A DNA stretch of 64,000 nucleotides, from assembly GCF_004762035.2 (NCBI RefSeq), contig NZ_SIJK02000003.1:62001-126000 (forward strand). The letters are read 5' to 3'. The stretch's first letter is position 1. Each line of letters opens with the position of its first letter. Below the pieces are notes generated by a model, which worked only from the letters and a program-made list of their open reading frames with translations, did not search any database and was not told where the DNA came from. Below, one piece after another: positions 8,434 through 17,403 of this stretch. The position numbers were made by a program, and so were the translations under genes. The DNA comes from Candidatus Chloroploca mongolica. GTDB taxonomy: Bacteria > Chloroflexota > Chloroflexia > Chloroflexales > Chloroflexaceae.

Positions 8434-9329
8434 ACCAGTGCCTCAACTTCGGCCCGCCTCGGTAGCGCAGGCTGCGCTCCGGCACGGGTGACGGTGATCG
8501 CCCCCGCTGCCGCCCCCCAGATCGCCGCTTCCCGTGGGCTCATGCCTTCATACAAAGCGACCGCAAAAGCCCCCGCAAAGGCGTCGCCTGCCGCTGTGGT
8601 ATCGACCGCCTCTACCCGAAACGGGGCAATCGTGGTGGCCCCTTCTTGGTCAACCACCAGCGCTCCTGCCGCTCCCAGCGTCACAATCACGCTACCAACA
8701 CCCTGCGCTCGCAGTTGCCTTGCCGCCTCTGCCGGGCTCTCTTTGCCCCCACTTAACAGGCGAACTTCGTGTTCGTTTGGTAACAGGTAGTCTACCATCC
8801 CGAGTATCTCTCGCCCAAGCGGTTGGGCCGGGGCAGGGTTGAGCAGCGTGGGGACACGATATCGACGGGCCAGGCGTAGCGCTTCGGTGACGGTCGCCAC
8901 CGGTGTTTCCAGTTGCACCAGCAAGACCGCTGCTGTCCGAAAGAGCGCTTCGGCCGCCTGTATATCTTCCGGTTGCAAGAGGGCATTTGCCCCCAGAGCG
9001 ACAATGATGCTGTTCTGGCCTGTTGCATCAACGGCGATCAAAGCGATGCCTGTCGCTGCCTCAGGCGTCACTGCGATATGGTTGATCTCAATGTGATCAG
9101 CGGCAAGTCTTTGCCGAAGCTCTTCCCCAAAATGATCATCCCCCGTACGCCCAATCATGACGACCTGTGCCCCTAGTCGCGCTGCCGCAACGGACTGGTT
9201 GGCTCCCTTGCCCCCAGGAATGGTCGCAAATGGCCCGCCTAGGATCGTCTCGCCAGGCTGCGGGTGCCGTGGGGCTTGGACCACCAGATCCATATTCAGA
9301 CTGCCTACGACCAGGATGTGCCGCTTCAT
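8412..9329 (-). CDS. rbsK: Ribokinase-like PfkB sugar kinase
   Basis: A 305-residue PfkB-family kinase close to ribokinase, which makes ribose 5-phosphate from ribose and ATP. PfkB signature 1 is present near the N-terminus (GSLNMDLVVQAPRHPQPGET, then GGPFATIPGGKGANQSVAAARLG). Signature 2 with the catalytic base is DTTAAGDAFAGAFAVAL (about residues 245-260). The LNPAPAQPL segment and the LLPNEHEV motif also fit ribokinase. No ribose transporter or rbsD is nearby, so substrate identity is an inference. It reads leftward, divergent from recO. Confidence 0.88.
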   Translation of the reverse strand: MKRHILVVGSLNMDLVVQAPRHPQPGETILGGPFATIPGGKGANQSVAAARLGAQVVMIGRTGDDHFGEELRQRLAADHIEINHIAVTPEAATGIALIAVDATGQNSIIVALGANALLQPEDIQAAEALFRTAAVLLVQLETPVATVTEALRLARRYRVPTLLNPAPAQPLGREILGMVDYLLPNEHEVRLLSGGKESPAEAARQLRAQGVGSVIVTLGAAGALVVDQEGATTIAPFRVEAVDTTAAGDAFAGAFAVALYEGMSPREAAIWGAAAGAITVTRAGAQPALPRRAEVEALVAQGTPK

Positions 9330-9340
9330 CGTCGCACCGC

Positions 9341-9389
9341 TTGATTCAGCCCTTAGGTATCGTTATAATACGCATACGATGGGTATAAT
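9341..9389 (+). promoter_or_regulatory. Double promoter for the recO operon
   Basis: TTGATT (9341-9346) and TATAAT (9364-9369) are 17 bp apart. A second TATAAT lies at 9384-9389 without a clear -35. Transcripts from the second would start about 12 nt before the recO ATG at 9408, where no Shine-Dalgarno is seen, so translation may be nearly leaderless. Confidence 0.65.
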
Positions 9390-9407
9390 ACCAGTAAACC
9401 TACGCTG

Positions 9408-10163
9408 ATGCGCGATCGTGTCTATCGAACCGAGGGTCTGATCTTACGGCGAAACGATTTCGGCGAGGCCGATCGTGTCGTTTTGCTTGCCACGCCCGCC
9501 GGAAAACGTCGCGTGGTCGCCCGCGGGGTGCGCAAAACGACGAGTAAACTTGCCGGACATATTGAACTCTTCACCCATACCAGTCTGATGCTCGCCCTTG
9601 GGCGCAATCTTGATATTGTGACCCAGAGCCAGACCATCAGTCCTCATACCAATCTTCGCACAAGCCTCGCTCGCCTTGGTTGTGCCTATTATGCCGCTGA
9701 ACTCTATGATCGCTTTACCGAAGAGCAAGATGAGAACCCTGCCCTCTTTGCGGCCCTGATCGAAACCTTTGGCCTGCTCGATCGTAGTGCTTCGCCAGAT
9801 CTTGTGCTACGGGCCTACGAACTTCACCTTATGCAACTGCTCGGCTATCGTCCACAGTTGCACCAGTGTGTGGTCTGTGAGGCCCAGTTGACACCCGTAG
9901 CGGATCGTTTTAGCCCTGAATTGGGTGGCGTTCTCTGCCCCCTCCATCGTGACGCCGACCGGATGGCCCTGGTGATGGCTGAACCGGTCTTCCGTTTGCT
10001 GCGGTATCTTCAGAGCCATCCGCTTGGTGCCGTTGAGTCGCTGCTCCTTTCGCCAGAACTCCGCCGTGATGTTGAACGCCTGCTCCGTGCGTATGTGCGC
10101 CAGTTGCTTGAACGCGATCTCAAGTCTGTCGCTTTTCTTGACGAGAGCCTGCGCGTCGAATAG
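9408..10163 (+). CDS. recO: DNA repair protein RecO
   Basis: A 251-residue RecO, which anneals ssDNA and loads RecA with RecR in gap repair. The N-terminal OB fold begins in family style (YRTEGLILRRNDFGEADRVVLLATPAGKRRVVARGVRK). The helical core carries FTEEQDENPALFAALI and YELHLMQLLGYRPQL. A zinc site is visible as CVVCEAQL and GGVLCPLH (Cys-Cys plus Cys-His). It opens a five-gene operon and is followed 10 bp later by the PH-SHOCT gene. Confidence 0.93.
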   Translation: MRDRVYRTEGLILRRNDFGEADRVVLLATPAGKRRVVARGVRKTTSKLAGHIELFTHTSLMLALGRNLDIVTQSQTISPHTNLRTSLARLGCAYYAAELYDRFTEEQDENPALFAALIETFGLLDRSASPDLVLRAYELHLMQLLGYRPQLHQCVVCEAQLTPVADRFSPELGGVLCPLHRDADRMALVMAEPVFRLLRYLQSHPLGAVESLLLSPELRRDVERLLRAYVRQLLERDLKSVAFLDESLRVE

Positions 10164-10173
10164 GAGTGAGGTC

Positions 10174-10851
10174 ATGAATTACGTCGATAGCCTCCTCAGC
10201 CGTGGCGAACAAATCGTCTATGTTGCTCGTCAACATATCTTTGTCTTGATCAGCAATATCCTGGCTGAACTCTCGATGGTTGCGTTGCTGGTCGCCGCAG
10301 GCGTTGCGTCCCATATTGCGTTTGATACCTCACATACGGTGATGAGCGATCTGACGGCGAGTTCACTTATTTTGCTTATTAGCATTACGATGAGCTTGGT
10401 GGTGCTCGTTAGTGGCTTTATCGATTATCTGCGCTGGACTACCGAACAGTATGTTGTGACCGACCGACGGGTTATTCAGGTGCAGGGGGTGTTGAGTAAG
10501 CGCGTCACCGATTCGTCGCTCGAGAAGATCAATGATGTCGAGTTGCGCCAGAGTATTGTTGGGCGCATGATGAATTTTGGTACGGTGGCGATCTTGACGG
10601 CTTCAGGCAGTGAAGGCCTCAGCGTCATGGATCGTATCGCTGATCCCCTCGCGTTCAAACGGGCGATGATGGACGCGAAACATAATCTTGAACGTGGGTA
10701 TGGTTTCCTCGAACATGCCTATACCCATTCGTCCGGCGCAACCGGCGATATTCAGCGTACTATCGAAGATCTCGCCAACCTCCGTGATCGGGGCATCCTT
10801 TCGAGTGATGAGTTTGAAGCCAAGAAGCAGGAATTGCTGCGGAGAATTTAG
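10174..10851 (+). CDS. Membrane protein with bacterial PH (bPH2) and SHOCT domains
   Basis: A 225-residue protein. The start at 10174 has GGAG/GAGG just upstream and follows the recO stop by 10 bp. Two membrane helices lie near residues 20-50 and 62-88. After the second helix comes a YdbS/DUF304-type PH domain with the typical WTTEQYVVTDRRVIQVQGVLSKRV..SSLEKINDVELRQSIVGRMMNFGTV block. The last 33 residues are a SHOCT oligomerisation motif (IEDLANLRDRGILSSDEFEAKKQELLRRI). Its stop codon abuts the ATG of the phosphorylase gene. The function is unknown; membrane scaffolding is the usual guess for this architecture. Confidence 0.85.
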   Translation: MNYVDSLLSRGEQIVYVARQHIFVLISNILAELSMVALLVAAGVASHIAFDTSHTVMSDLTASSLILLISITMSLVVLVSGFIDYLRWTTEQYVVTDRRVIQVQGVLSKRVTDSSLEKINDVELRQSIVGRMMNFGTVAILTASGSEGLSVMDRIADPLAFKRAMMDAKHNLERGYGFLEHAYTHSSGATGDIQRTIEDLANLRDRGILSSDEFEAKKQELLRRI

Positions 10852-11685
10852 ATGAGTATCCTCTACGAGCAGATTACCCAGGCCTGTACGACGATCAAGA
10901 TGCATGCCCGTGTCACTCCTCGCATTGGGCTGATCCTTGGCTCGGGCCTCGCTGCCCTCGCTGATGAGTTGACCCAGGCTGCCGTGATTCCGTATGCTTC
11001 GATCCCCGGTTTCCATGAGCCAAAGGTGCCCGGTCATCGCGGTGAACTCGCGCTTGGTTTGATGTCCGGCCAGCCCGTCGCGGTTCTCCGCGGACGTTTC
11101 CATTTCTATGAGGGCTATAGTATGGCCGAGGTGACGTTTCCCGTCCGTGTCCTCAAGGCCCTCGGGTGCCAGACCCTGATTGTGACGAATGCCGCTGGTG
11201 GCCTCCATGCTGATTGGCAGGTCGGCGATATTATGCGCATTACTGACCATATTTTTCTGCCTGGTTTGATGGGTATGCATCCGCTCATTGGTGCCAATGA
11301 CGATCGCCTCGGCCCGCGGTTTCCTGCGATGCTCAATGCCTATCAGAATGATCTTGTGCCATGTGCCCACGCCGCTGCCGCTAGCACCGGTGTCCGCCTC
11401 CGTTCTGGGGTCTATGCGATGCTCGCTGGCCCCAGTTTCGAGACCGCCGCCGAGATGCGGATGCTCCGGGCGATGGGGGCCGATGCCGTCGGGATGTCCA
11501 CTGCCCCCGAGGTTGTCGTGGCCCGCCACGCCGGGATGCGCGTCCTTGGTTTTTCGCTTATTACGAATCTTGCGCTGCCCGATGGCTCCCCCGCTAATCA
11601 CGCCGAGGTGCTGGAGGCCGGTGAGAAGGCGAAGCCTCGTTTCGCTGCGATGCTCCGGCAGGTGCTTGCGCAGGTTGTGAATTGA
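10852..11685 (+). CDS. punA: Purine nucleoside phosphorylase (trimeric class)
   Basis: A 277-residue phosphorylase that splits inosine or guanosine with phosphate to free base and ribose 1-phosphate in purine salvage. Recognisable elements: ILGSGLAALADEL, IPGFHEPKVPGHRGEL (phosphate-binding His region), LRGRFHFYEGY, TLIVTNAAGGL, AMLAGPSFETAAEMRML (the Glu that binds the base) and LITNLA (base-binding Asn). The length suits the trimeric class. It starts directly after the stop of the PH-SHOCT gene and is 15 bp ahead of the large protease gene. Confidence 0.93.
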   Translation: MSILYEQITQACTTIKMHARVTPRIGLILGSGLAALADELTQAAVIPYASIPGFHEPKVPGHRGELALGLMSGQPVAVLRGRFHFYEGYSMAEVTFPVRVLKALGCQTLIVTNAAGGLHADWQVGDIMRITDHIFLPGLMGMHPLIGANDDRLGPRFPAMLNAYQNDLVPCAHAAAASTGVRLRSGVYAMLAGPSFETAAEMRMLRAMGADAVGMSTAPEVVVARHAGMRVLGFSLITNLALPDGSPANHAEVLEAGEKAKPRFAAMLRQVLAQVVN

Positions 11686-11700
11686 GAAGGTGAGAGATGC

Positions 11701-14640
11701 ATGCCACTATCGTTGACTTCGCTCGATCAGTTGACACTCCTTGATGCTTCCCTTCGGGCGAAGCTTGAGCCTTATTGGATTACCAGCGTTGAAGAACTGG
11801 TCACAACTGCGCGTGCGAGCAATCAACGCTATGGTAGCGGCCTCGTTGCCCTCGCCCTTGCCCTTGGCATCGGTGAGGCGACCCTTCGCCCTTTGATCGA
11901 GGCCGCTCTGCCTTTGATGCCTCCCGGACTCTCTTTTGATGTCCCGGTGCAACAAGAGCACGGCGCTGGCCTTGTCCTTCCCGATGATGATGACGATCTC
12001 GATGCTGTCTCGTTTTCTGTTCCAACCAATCTCCCCGCCGAGGTGCCCCCGCTCTTCGCCCTCCCGCCCCCTGTCGATCAGGGTGCCCGCAATACCTGTG
12101 TCGCCTTTGCCCTCAATGCGGCGCTCCAGGTGCTCAGTCAGGATCCGACTGCGCTCTCGGCTCAGTTTCTCTACTGGGCCGCTAAAGCCGCCGATGGCCT
12201 CCCCGGTGATGTAGGCACCGATCCCTTCAAGGCGGCCCTTATTCTCCAGTCCACCGGTGTCTGCCGCGAGTTTACCTGGCCCTATCAACCCGCTCCCCGC
12301 GATGACCAGAATCCCGGCCACGGCCCGCCTCCTCCCGAGGCCCACGCCGAAGCGCCTCAACGTCGCGTCAGGCTCTTCCATAAGTTGCCGAAAACGAGCG
12401 TTGTGCAAATCAAAATTGCCCTCGCTGCCGGTCATCCAGTGCTGATCGGTTTGACGATCTGGGAGCATTGGAGCGATTCATGGCAGGGGAGTCGCCTCGG
12501 GCGGTTGCGCCTCGCGTTGCCCGGTGAGGCCCGGCGTAGCGGCCACGCGCTGTGTGCCCTTGGTTATCGCGATGATCCCCTGGCCCCCGGTGGTGGCTAT
12601 TTCATTGTCCGTAATTCCTGGGGCGATTCCTGGGCCGCTGAAAATAGCGATGGTCCTGGCTATTGCCACGTGCCCTATCGCCTCATTGTCGAAAACGGCC
12701 TCGCCTCCATCGCCCTCGAAGGTGCGCTGATCCAGGTCGTGCCTGTCGCGGCACCATCCGCAGCGCCTGCCGCGCCAGCGACATCGCTGCATCAGGGTGC
12801 TGCCTCCCCCACCTCAGTCCCAGGCGAATTGGCCGCTCTCTATGCCGAAGCGACTGATCTCAAAGCTCGCCTCGATGCCTTTGTTGTCCGCCTCGGTAGC
12901 CTTCTTCACGCCGAAGCCTCTGCTGGTTCACCTCAGCAACCTGATCCTTCAACCAGGCGTACGTCAGATCCTGTAGGCGCAAGCTCTGGGGAGCAAAGCC
13001 CGGACTTCGCCATCGGCATGCCGCTCCTCCTTCTCACTCCGTCCGAGGCACCAGATTCCGAAGAGCTCTACCCCAATGGGCTTTCGCCCGATGGCCGCCC
13101 TTTGCTACGGCTCAGCACGGCGGTTGCCTCGGATCTCGCTCGCAATAAAATTGCTGCTGATCCCAGGCCACTCGCTGATTTGCATAGAACAAAACTTGAT
13201 GCTGAAGAACAGCACCTCGGTACCGTGGTTGATGTTGATATCCAGAGCCTGCCCCAGGCGCACTGGGCCGTGGTGATCAATGCCAATGAAGATGCTGCCC
13301 TGCTCAAGGCGATCTGGCCCCTGATCGCCCATCGGATGCGCCAGATGGGCCATGCGCCTCCGTCGGTCGATTTCAGAGCGGGCGAAACTGCGGCAGCCTG
13401 GCTTCTCCGGCATACCGACAATGGCCTTCAGAACCTCAAAGATGCCTGGGGCCAGATACCTCCTGTCCTCATCTATCGCCACGATGATACCGTGCGTACT
13501 TGGCTGAATCGCTATGGCCTTGCCCCTGGCCCCGTCGATCCGCGCCGTGGCGTGCCCTTCTATCTGCTGCTCCTTGGGCATCCGGGGCCGCGTCAGGCCA
13601 ATGATACGGCCTTCATTCCCTTTCTCTTTCAGTATCAACTCGATATCTTCTGGGGCGTTGGACGTCTCTGTTTCACCGATGCCAATGGTCTGCATCGCCT
13701 CGCTGACTATACTACCTACGCCGAACGCCTCGTTGCCTTCGAGCAGCGCCAGGACGCCGCTACTCTCCTCCGCAAAGAGGCGCTCTATGTCGCAACCCGC
13801 CATGCGCTTGATCCTGCCACTATCCGCAGCGCCGACGAGTTGATCCAACCCCTTGCCCGCTGGAGCAGCGATCCAACGAGTACGCCCCTCAAATATGGTT
13901 TTGCGCACCGCCTCATCGTCGGTGAGCAAGCGACCCGTGCGCAATTTGAGACGCTTTTGCGCGGCAACGGCGATGCCAAGGCTCCGGCCATTCTCTTCAC
14001 CGCGACCCACGGCCTCGGCCTGCCGCTCAACGATGATCGCCTTGTCGCTTCGCAGGGGGCCCTTGTCTGGCAAGACTGGGATGGTGTTGGCAATGTAAAG
14101 CGTGAGCACTGGTTTGCCGGTGAGGATCTCGCTGCGCTTGGCGCTACCCCGCACCTCGAAGGCACGATGGCGCTGCTCTTCGCCTGTTATGGCCTGGGCT
14201 GCCCAGCCTACGACGAGTTTATTTTTGATGCTCAGCGTCGTCGTCCACGCATTGCACCGTTCCCGTTGCTCGCGCAGTTGCCCCAGCAAATTCTGCGCAA
14301 CGGCGCCCTCGGTGTGCTCGGTCACGTTGAACGCGCCTGGACCTTCTCTTTCACTGGTGTCGAGGGGGCGCGAGCCCAGTCGCAGGCTTTTGAAGATCTG
14401 CTGGGACGCCTCATGCGTGGCTGGAGGGTCGGCCACGCGACCGATCAGTTCAACGTCAATCAGGCCGAACGTGCCGCCGCGCTTGTCCAGGAACTCGAAA
14501 ATACCGAGTTTATCATCACCAATGGGGGTACCCCCGATAACCGGCTGATTGCCAGGCTCTGGATGGCGCGCAACGATGCGCGCAACTATCTCTTCCTTGG
14601 CGATCCCGCCGCTCGCCTTCCCTTCGCCGAAGAAAGTTGA
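11701..14640 (+). CDS. Two-domain cysteine protease: papain-like (C1) plus caspase-like (clan CD)
   Basis: A 979-residue protein with no signal peptide. Residues 1-75 look like a small helical helix-hairpin domain, followed by an acidic stretch. Residues about 105-345 are a papain-like (C1A) fold: VDQGARNTCVAFA with C133, SGHALCALGY with H282 and RNSWGDSW with N305, a full catalytic triad. A Pro/Ala/Ser linker with a short helix follows (345-435). The C-terminal half contains ILFTATHG with H770 and MALLFACYG with C829, spaced and placed like the His-Cys dyad of clan CD peptidases (caspase/gingipain/CHAT fold). It ends near GALGVLGHVERAW and FLGDPAARLPF. The gene lies between the phosphorylase gene and an M20 peptidase gene with gaps of 15 and 3 bp. 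Substrate and activity are unknown. Confidence 0.8.
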   Translation: MPLSLTSLDQLTLLDASLRAKLEPYWITSVEELVTTARASNQRYGSGLVALALALGIGEATLRPLIEAALPLMPPGLSFDVPVQQEHGAGLVLPDDDDDLDAVSFSVPTNLPAEVPPLFALPPPVDQGARNTCVAFALNAALQVLSQDPTALSAQFLYWAAKAADGLPGDVGTDPFKAALILQSTGVCREFTWPYQPAPRDDQNPGHGPPPPEAHAEAPQRRVRLFHKLPKTSVVQIKIALAAGHPVLIGLTIWEHWSDSWQGSRLGRLRLALPGEARRSGHALCALGYRDDPLAPGGGYFIVRNSWGDSWAAENSDGPGYCHVPYRLIVENGLASIALEGALIQVVPVAAPSAAPAAPATSLHQGAASPTSVPGELAALYAEATDLKARLDAFVVRLGSLLHAEASAGSPQQPDPSTRRTSDPVGASSGEQSPDFAIGMPLLLLTPSEAPDSEELYPNGLSPDGRPLLRLSTAVASDLARNKIAADPRPLADLHRTKLDAEEQHLGTVVDVDIQSLPQAHWAVVINANEDAALLKAIWPLIAHRMRQMGHAPPSVDFRAGETAAAWLLRHTDNGLQNLKDAWGQIPPVLIYRHDDTVRTWLNRYGLAPGPVDPRRGVPFYLLLLGHPGPRQANDTAFIPFLFQYQLDIFWGVGRLCFTDANGLHRLADYTTYAERLVAFEQRQDAATLLRKEALYVATRHALDPATIRSADELIQPLARWSSDPTSTPLKYGFAHRLIVGEQATRAQFETLLRGNGDAKAPAILFTATHGLGLPLNDDRLVASQGALVWQDWDGVGNVKREHWFAGEDLAALGATPHLEGTMALLFACYGLGCPAYDEFIFDAQRRRPRIAPFPLLAQLPQQILRNGALGVLGHVERAWTFSFTGVEGARAQSQAFEDLLGRLMRGWRVGHATDQFNVNQAERAAALVQELENTEFIITNGGTPDNRLIARLWMARNDARNYLFLGDPAARLPFAEES

Positions 14641-14643
14641 GTT

Positions 14644-15801
14644 ATGTCATCGCTTGCCGAACAATTGACTGCCTGGCTCAGTGCTCGCTATACGACCTAT
14701 CTTGAAGAACTTCGCCAACTCTGTGCCTTTGAGTGTTTGACTGACCATAAACCTGGGGTTGACCAGGCTGGTAACTGGGTGCGTCAGTGGGCGATGCAGC
14801 GCGCCTGGTCGATTGATGCGTATCCCGATTCCGAGGTTGGTGACGGTCTCGTAGTCAGTTGCCGGGGCACCGGCCAGTTGCGCGTGATGCTCGTCGCTCA
14901 TCTCGATACCGTCTATCCTGTCGGTACCGCAGCTGAACGCCCCCTTCGCATCGAAGGCGACACCCTGATTGGCCCTGGCACCGCCGATAACAAAAGTGGT
15001 CTGCTCTCGGGACTCTATGCCATCGAAGCCCTCGCCACGCTTGCCCCGTCATCCTTTGGCCTGCTCAGTCTTGTCTGTGGTGGCGACGAAGAAACGAGCG
15101 CACGTGCGTCGGGTGCTATGCTTGCCAGCCTTGCGCCGCACTACGATCTTGCGCTCGTGCTCGAAGCAGGTCGCGAAAATGGCGATATCGTCAGTGCCCG
15201 CAAAGGTGGTGGTCTCTTCACAGTCACGGTCACGGGCCGCGCTGCCCACGCCGGTGTCGAGCCCGAAAAGGGGGCCAATGCAATCCTTGCCCTCGCGCAT
15301 CACATTCTTGCCCTCCAGGCGATGAATGGAATGTATCCGGGCATGACCGTCAATGTCGGGGTGATTGCCGGTGGCAGTGTGCCCAATACCGTACCTGCCC
15401 TGGCCGAGGCTCAGGTTGATCTGCGTATCACCCATCCTGATCACACCGCCCCCGTTGAAGAGACGCTGCAAGCTCTGGTACAACGCGACCTTGTCCAGGG
15501 CACCCGTACCACCCTCACTGGCGGATGGGGCTTTGCCCCGATGGCGCGTACCCCTGCGATTGCCAGGCTCGCCGAGCTCGCCCGTAGCTGTGCCAGTGAG
15601 CTTGGTTTTGCCCTCACCGACGCCGCGACGGGTGGCATCAGCTACGCCAATCTCCTCGCAGGCGCAGGCTTGCCTGTGCTCGATGGCCTTGGCCCTATCG
15701 GCGGGCTGGATCACAGCCCCGATGAATATATCGACCTCTCAAGCATCATCCCGCGCACGGCCCTGCTTGCGCTGCTCATTGCCCGTTCGGGCGAACAGTA
15801 G
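14644..15801 (+). CDS. M20-family metallopeptidase (carboxypeptidase G2/ArgE-like)
   Basis: A 385-residue di-zinc exopeptidase-like protein. Metal ligands appear in order: VAHLDTVYP (His, Asp), GPGTADNKSGL (bridging Asp), GGDEETSA (Glu general base and Glu ligand), VLEAGRENGDI and GLDHSPDEYIDL (His). A dimerisation domain containing GRAAHAGVEPEKGANAI lies between. It resembles glutamate carboxypeptidase/CPG2 more than DapE or ArgE, but the true substrate is not visible. It closes the recO operon, only 3 bp after the dual protease, which suggests a joint role in peptide breakdown. Confidence 0.88.
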   Translation: MSSLAEQLTAWLSARYTTYLEELRQLCAFECLTDHKPGVDQAGNWVRQWAMQRAWSIDAYPDSEVGDGLVVSCRGTGQLRVMLVAHLDTVYPVGTAAERPLRIEGDTLIGPGTADNKSGLLSGLYAIEALATLAPSSFGLLSLVCGGDEETSARASGAMLASLAPHYDLALVLEAGRENGDIVSARKGGGLFTVTVTGRAAHAGVEPEKGANAILALAHHILALQAMNGMYPGMTVNVGVIAGGSVPNTVPALAEAQVDLRITHPDHTAPVEETLQALVQRDLVQGTRTTLTGGWGFAPMARTPAIARLAELARSCASELGFALTDAATGGISYANLLAGAGLPVLDGLGPIGGLDHSPDEYIDLSSIIPRTALLALLIARSGEQ

Positions 15802-15841
15802 TTCCTCTTCGCCCATCCCGTTCGCGAAGGGATCGGCTGGC

Positions 15842-16206
15842 GGGCGTTGGGGCGCAGCGGGCTGCGCCCTTACCAGAAGACGGCTGGCCCGCCGTGGAAG
15901 AGGGATCGGCTGGCGGGCGTTGGGGCGCAGCGGGCTGCGCCCTTACCAGAAGACGGCTGGCCCGCCGTGGAAGAGGGATAGGTTCGCGGGCGTTGGGGCG
16001 CAGCGGGCTGCGCCCTTACCAGAAGACGGCTGGCCCGCCGTGGAAGAGGGATAGGTTCGCGGGCGTTGGGGCGCAGCGGGCTGCGCCCTTACCAGAAGAC
16101 GGCTGGCCCGCCGTGGAAGAGGGATAGGTTCGCGGGCGTTGGGGCGCAGCGGGCTGCGCCCTTACCAGAAGACGGCTCGCCATCCGCCGAAGAGGGATGG
16201 CGCACT
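15842..16206. repeat. Five tandem copies of a 73-bp repeat
   Basis: The unit restarts at 15845, 15918, 15991, 16064 and 16137, exactly 73 bp each. The fifth copy diverges after about 16170. Each unit carries a 9-bp perfect stem (GGGCGCAGC / GCTGCGCCC, 2-nt spacer). The copies vary at one block (GATCGGCTGGCG versus GATAGGTTCGCG), with copies 3-5 sharing the second form. The array fills the space between two convergent genes. It is open in several frames but 73 is not a multiple of 3, so it is not a coding repeat. Confidence 0.9.
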
Positions 16207-17119
16207 AGCCCCGCCGCCCCGTCTGATCACTGTAGGTGCTCTCGAAGATCTTGTCAGCATTGCCCGCCTCGAAGCCCTCGCGCCGATGCTCACGCCGCAA
16301 TTCATGCGCAGGCAGATGCGCATATGCCTCAAGCGGACGCCGTTCGGCAAACTCGACATACGACCCCGAGATGGCATGTTTTTCGCCACCCGCGAAAGTC
16401 GCCTCAATCATCTCGGCCACGGTGCTACTCTGCAACAAGGTGCCATCAGGACTGATCTTCACCTTGCCGCCCGCATCGTTCAGCTTGAAGCCGTGTTGCT
16501 CAAGGAACGCGTTAAAGGTCGGAATCGTATCATACCCCGTCGGCAAGTTGTGGATCGTTACCGTGAAATGGTTGAGATAATATCGATTATAGATCACCCA
16601 CGCCGCATACTCGCTCTCTTCGGCCAGGCGACAATAATCCGCCCATGTCGGCAGGTGCCACAGACTCTTGTGCAGGAAGGCATCCACCTGACTGGCATCA
16701 TCCAGATCAAGATCGTCAACGGGATCATGCGTGACTTCATCGGTATAACTCTGAATGATGGCCTGCGCTTCGGGCGATAGATCGCTCACCCGCAACTCCG
16801 AGATAAAGATGCGTGGCAGATCAACGCGTGGCGGATGATACCAAAATGCGTTCAGTTTCTTCCCTTCAAAATGATACGCATCACGTCGCTCGTATCCGTA
16901 GTGTAAAAAGATGCGCTCAAGAGACGCGATGCCAAGCTGTGGCACCCCCATGGTGCGGAAGGCAATATGATCGTTTTCGATCTGCTCGGGTGCTGTAATC
17001 AGTCCTTCGGCCATCATCGCCGCAATAATCTTGCCTACATCCGGTACGCGCTCCTGGTACCGCCGCATCAACCCATCCAGCACCTGCTCAAGCGTGGTTA
17101 ATCGATCAATCGTTGTCAT
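16205..17119 (-). CDS. DUF1338 / 2-oxoadipate dioxygenase-decarboxylase family (HglS-like)
   Basis: A 304-residue protein of the DUF1338 (YdcJ/HglS) family, Fe(II)-dependent enzymes related to the VOC fold. The best-studied member turns 2-oxoadipate into 2-hydroxyglutarate. Family hallmarks: ENDHIAFRTMGVPQLGI (first metal His), YYLNHFTVTIHNL (second His), SGSYVEFAERRPL (metal Glu) and the terminal REGFEAGNADKIFEST. Whether this protein acts in lysine catabolism is not shown by its surroundings. It reads leftward and its end touches the last 73-bp repeat. Confidence 0.85.
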   Translation of the reverse strand: MTTIDRLTTLEQVLDGLMRRYQERVPDVGKIIAAMMAEGLITAPEQIENDHIAFRTMGVPQLGIASLERIFLHYGYERRDAYHFEGKKLNAFWYHPPRVDLPRIFISELRVSDLSPEAQAIIQSYTDEVTHDPVDDLDLDDASQVDAFLHKSLWHLPTWADYCRLAEESEYAAWVIYNRYYLNHFTVTIHNLPTGYDTIPTFNAFLEQHGFKLNDAGGKVKISPDGTLLQSSTVAEMIEATFAGGEKHAISGSYVEFAERRPLEAYAHLPAHELRREHRREGFEAGNADKIFESTYSDQTGRRG

Positions 17120-17289
17120 AACACTGTTCTCCCTCTTTCGTCACGGACGCCACTGTCCTGTGAACTGACACCTTCAAGTATAATCTGAATTCTACCGTAA
17201 GAGAAGCTCTCATGCTCCTTTGTCGCTTGTGCTCATCTCGCTCTGCTCTTAAGACATGGTTTCAGGGTGCTTTACAGTTGACGCTCATC

Positions 17290-17341
17290 GGAGTGCCGAC
17301 TTCAGGCGTCTTCCCGCTCAGCCGGCTGAAGTCGGCACTCC
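17290..17341. repeat. Dispersed palindrome type A (16-bp arms)
   Basis: GGAGTGCCGACTTCAG at 17290-17305 is repeated inverted at 17326-17341, with a 20-nt loop. A near-identical copy lies at 38198-38249, which shows that this is a dispersed host element. Confidence 0.85.
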
Positions 17342-17403
17342 ACGTCGAGGGTAAAGCTGATCCGGCCCTTCTGAAACCTTGTCTCAGAAACAAAACCGGC
17401 CTG

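Noticed and set aside
10603..11601. 332-codon open frame on the minus strand
   Set aside because: Antisense to punA, whose active-site motifs fix the coding strand.
13105..14436. 443-codon open frame on the minus strand
   Set aside because: Antisense to the second domain of the dual protease; no motifs and no start signal.
15842..16206. CRISPR array, or a repeat protein read from the 73-bp units
   Set aside because: Units are directly adjacent with no unique spacers, and 73 is not divisible by 3, so the repeated peptides seen in several frames are a by-product.
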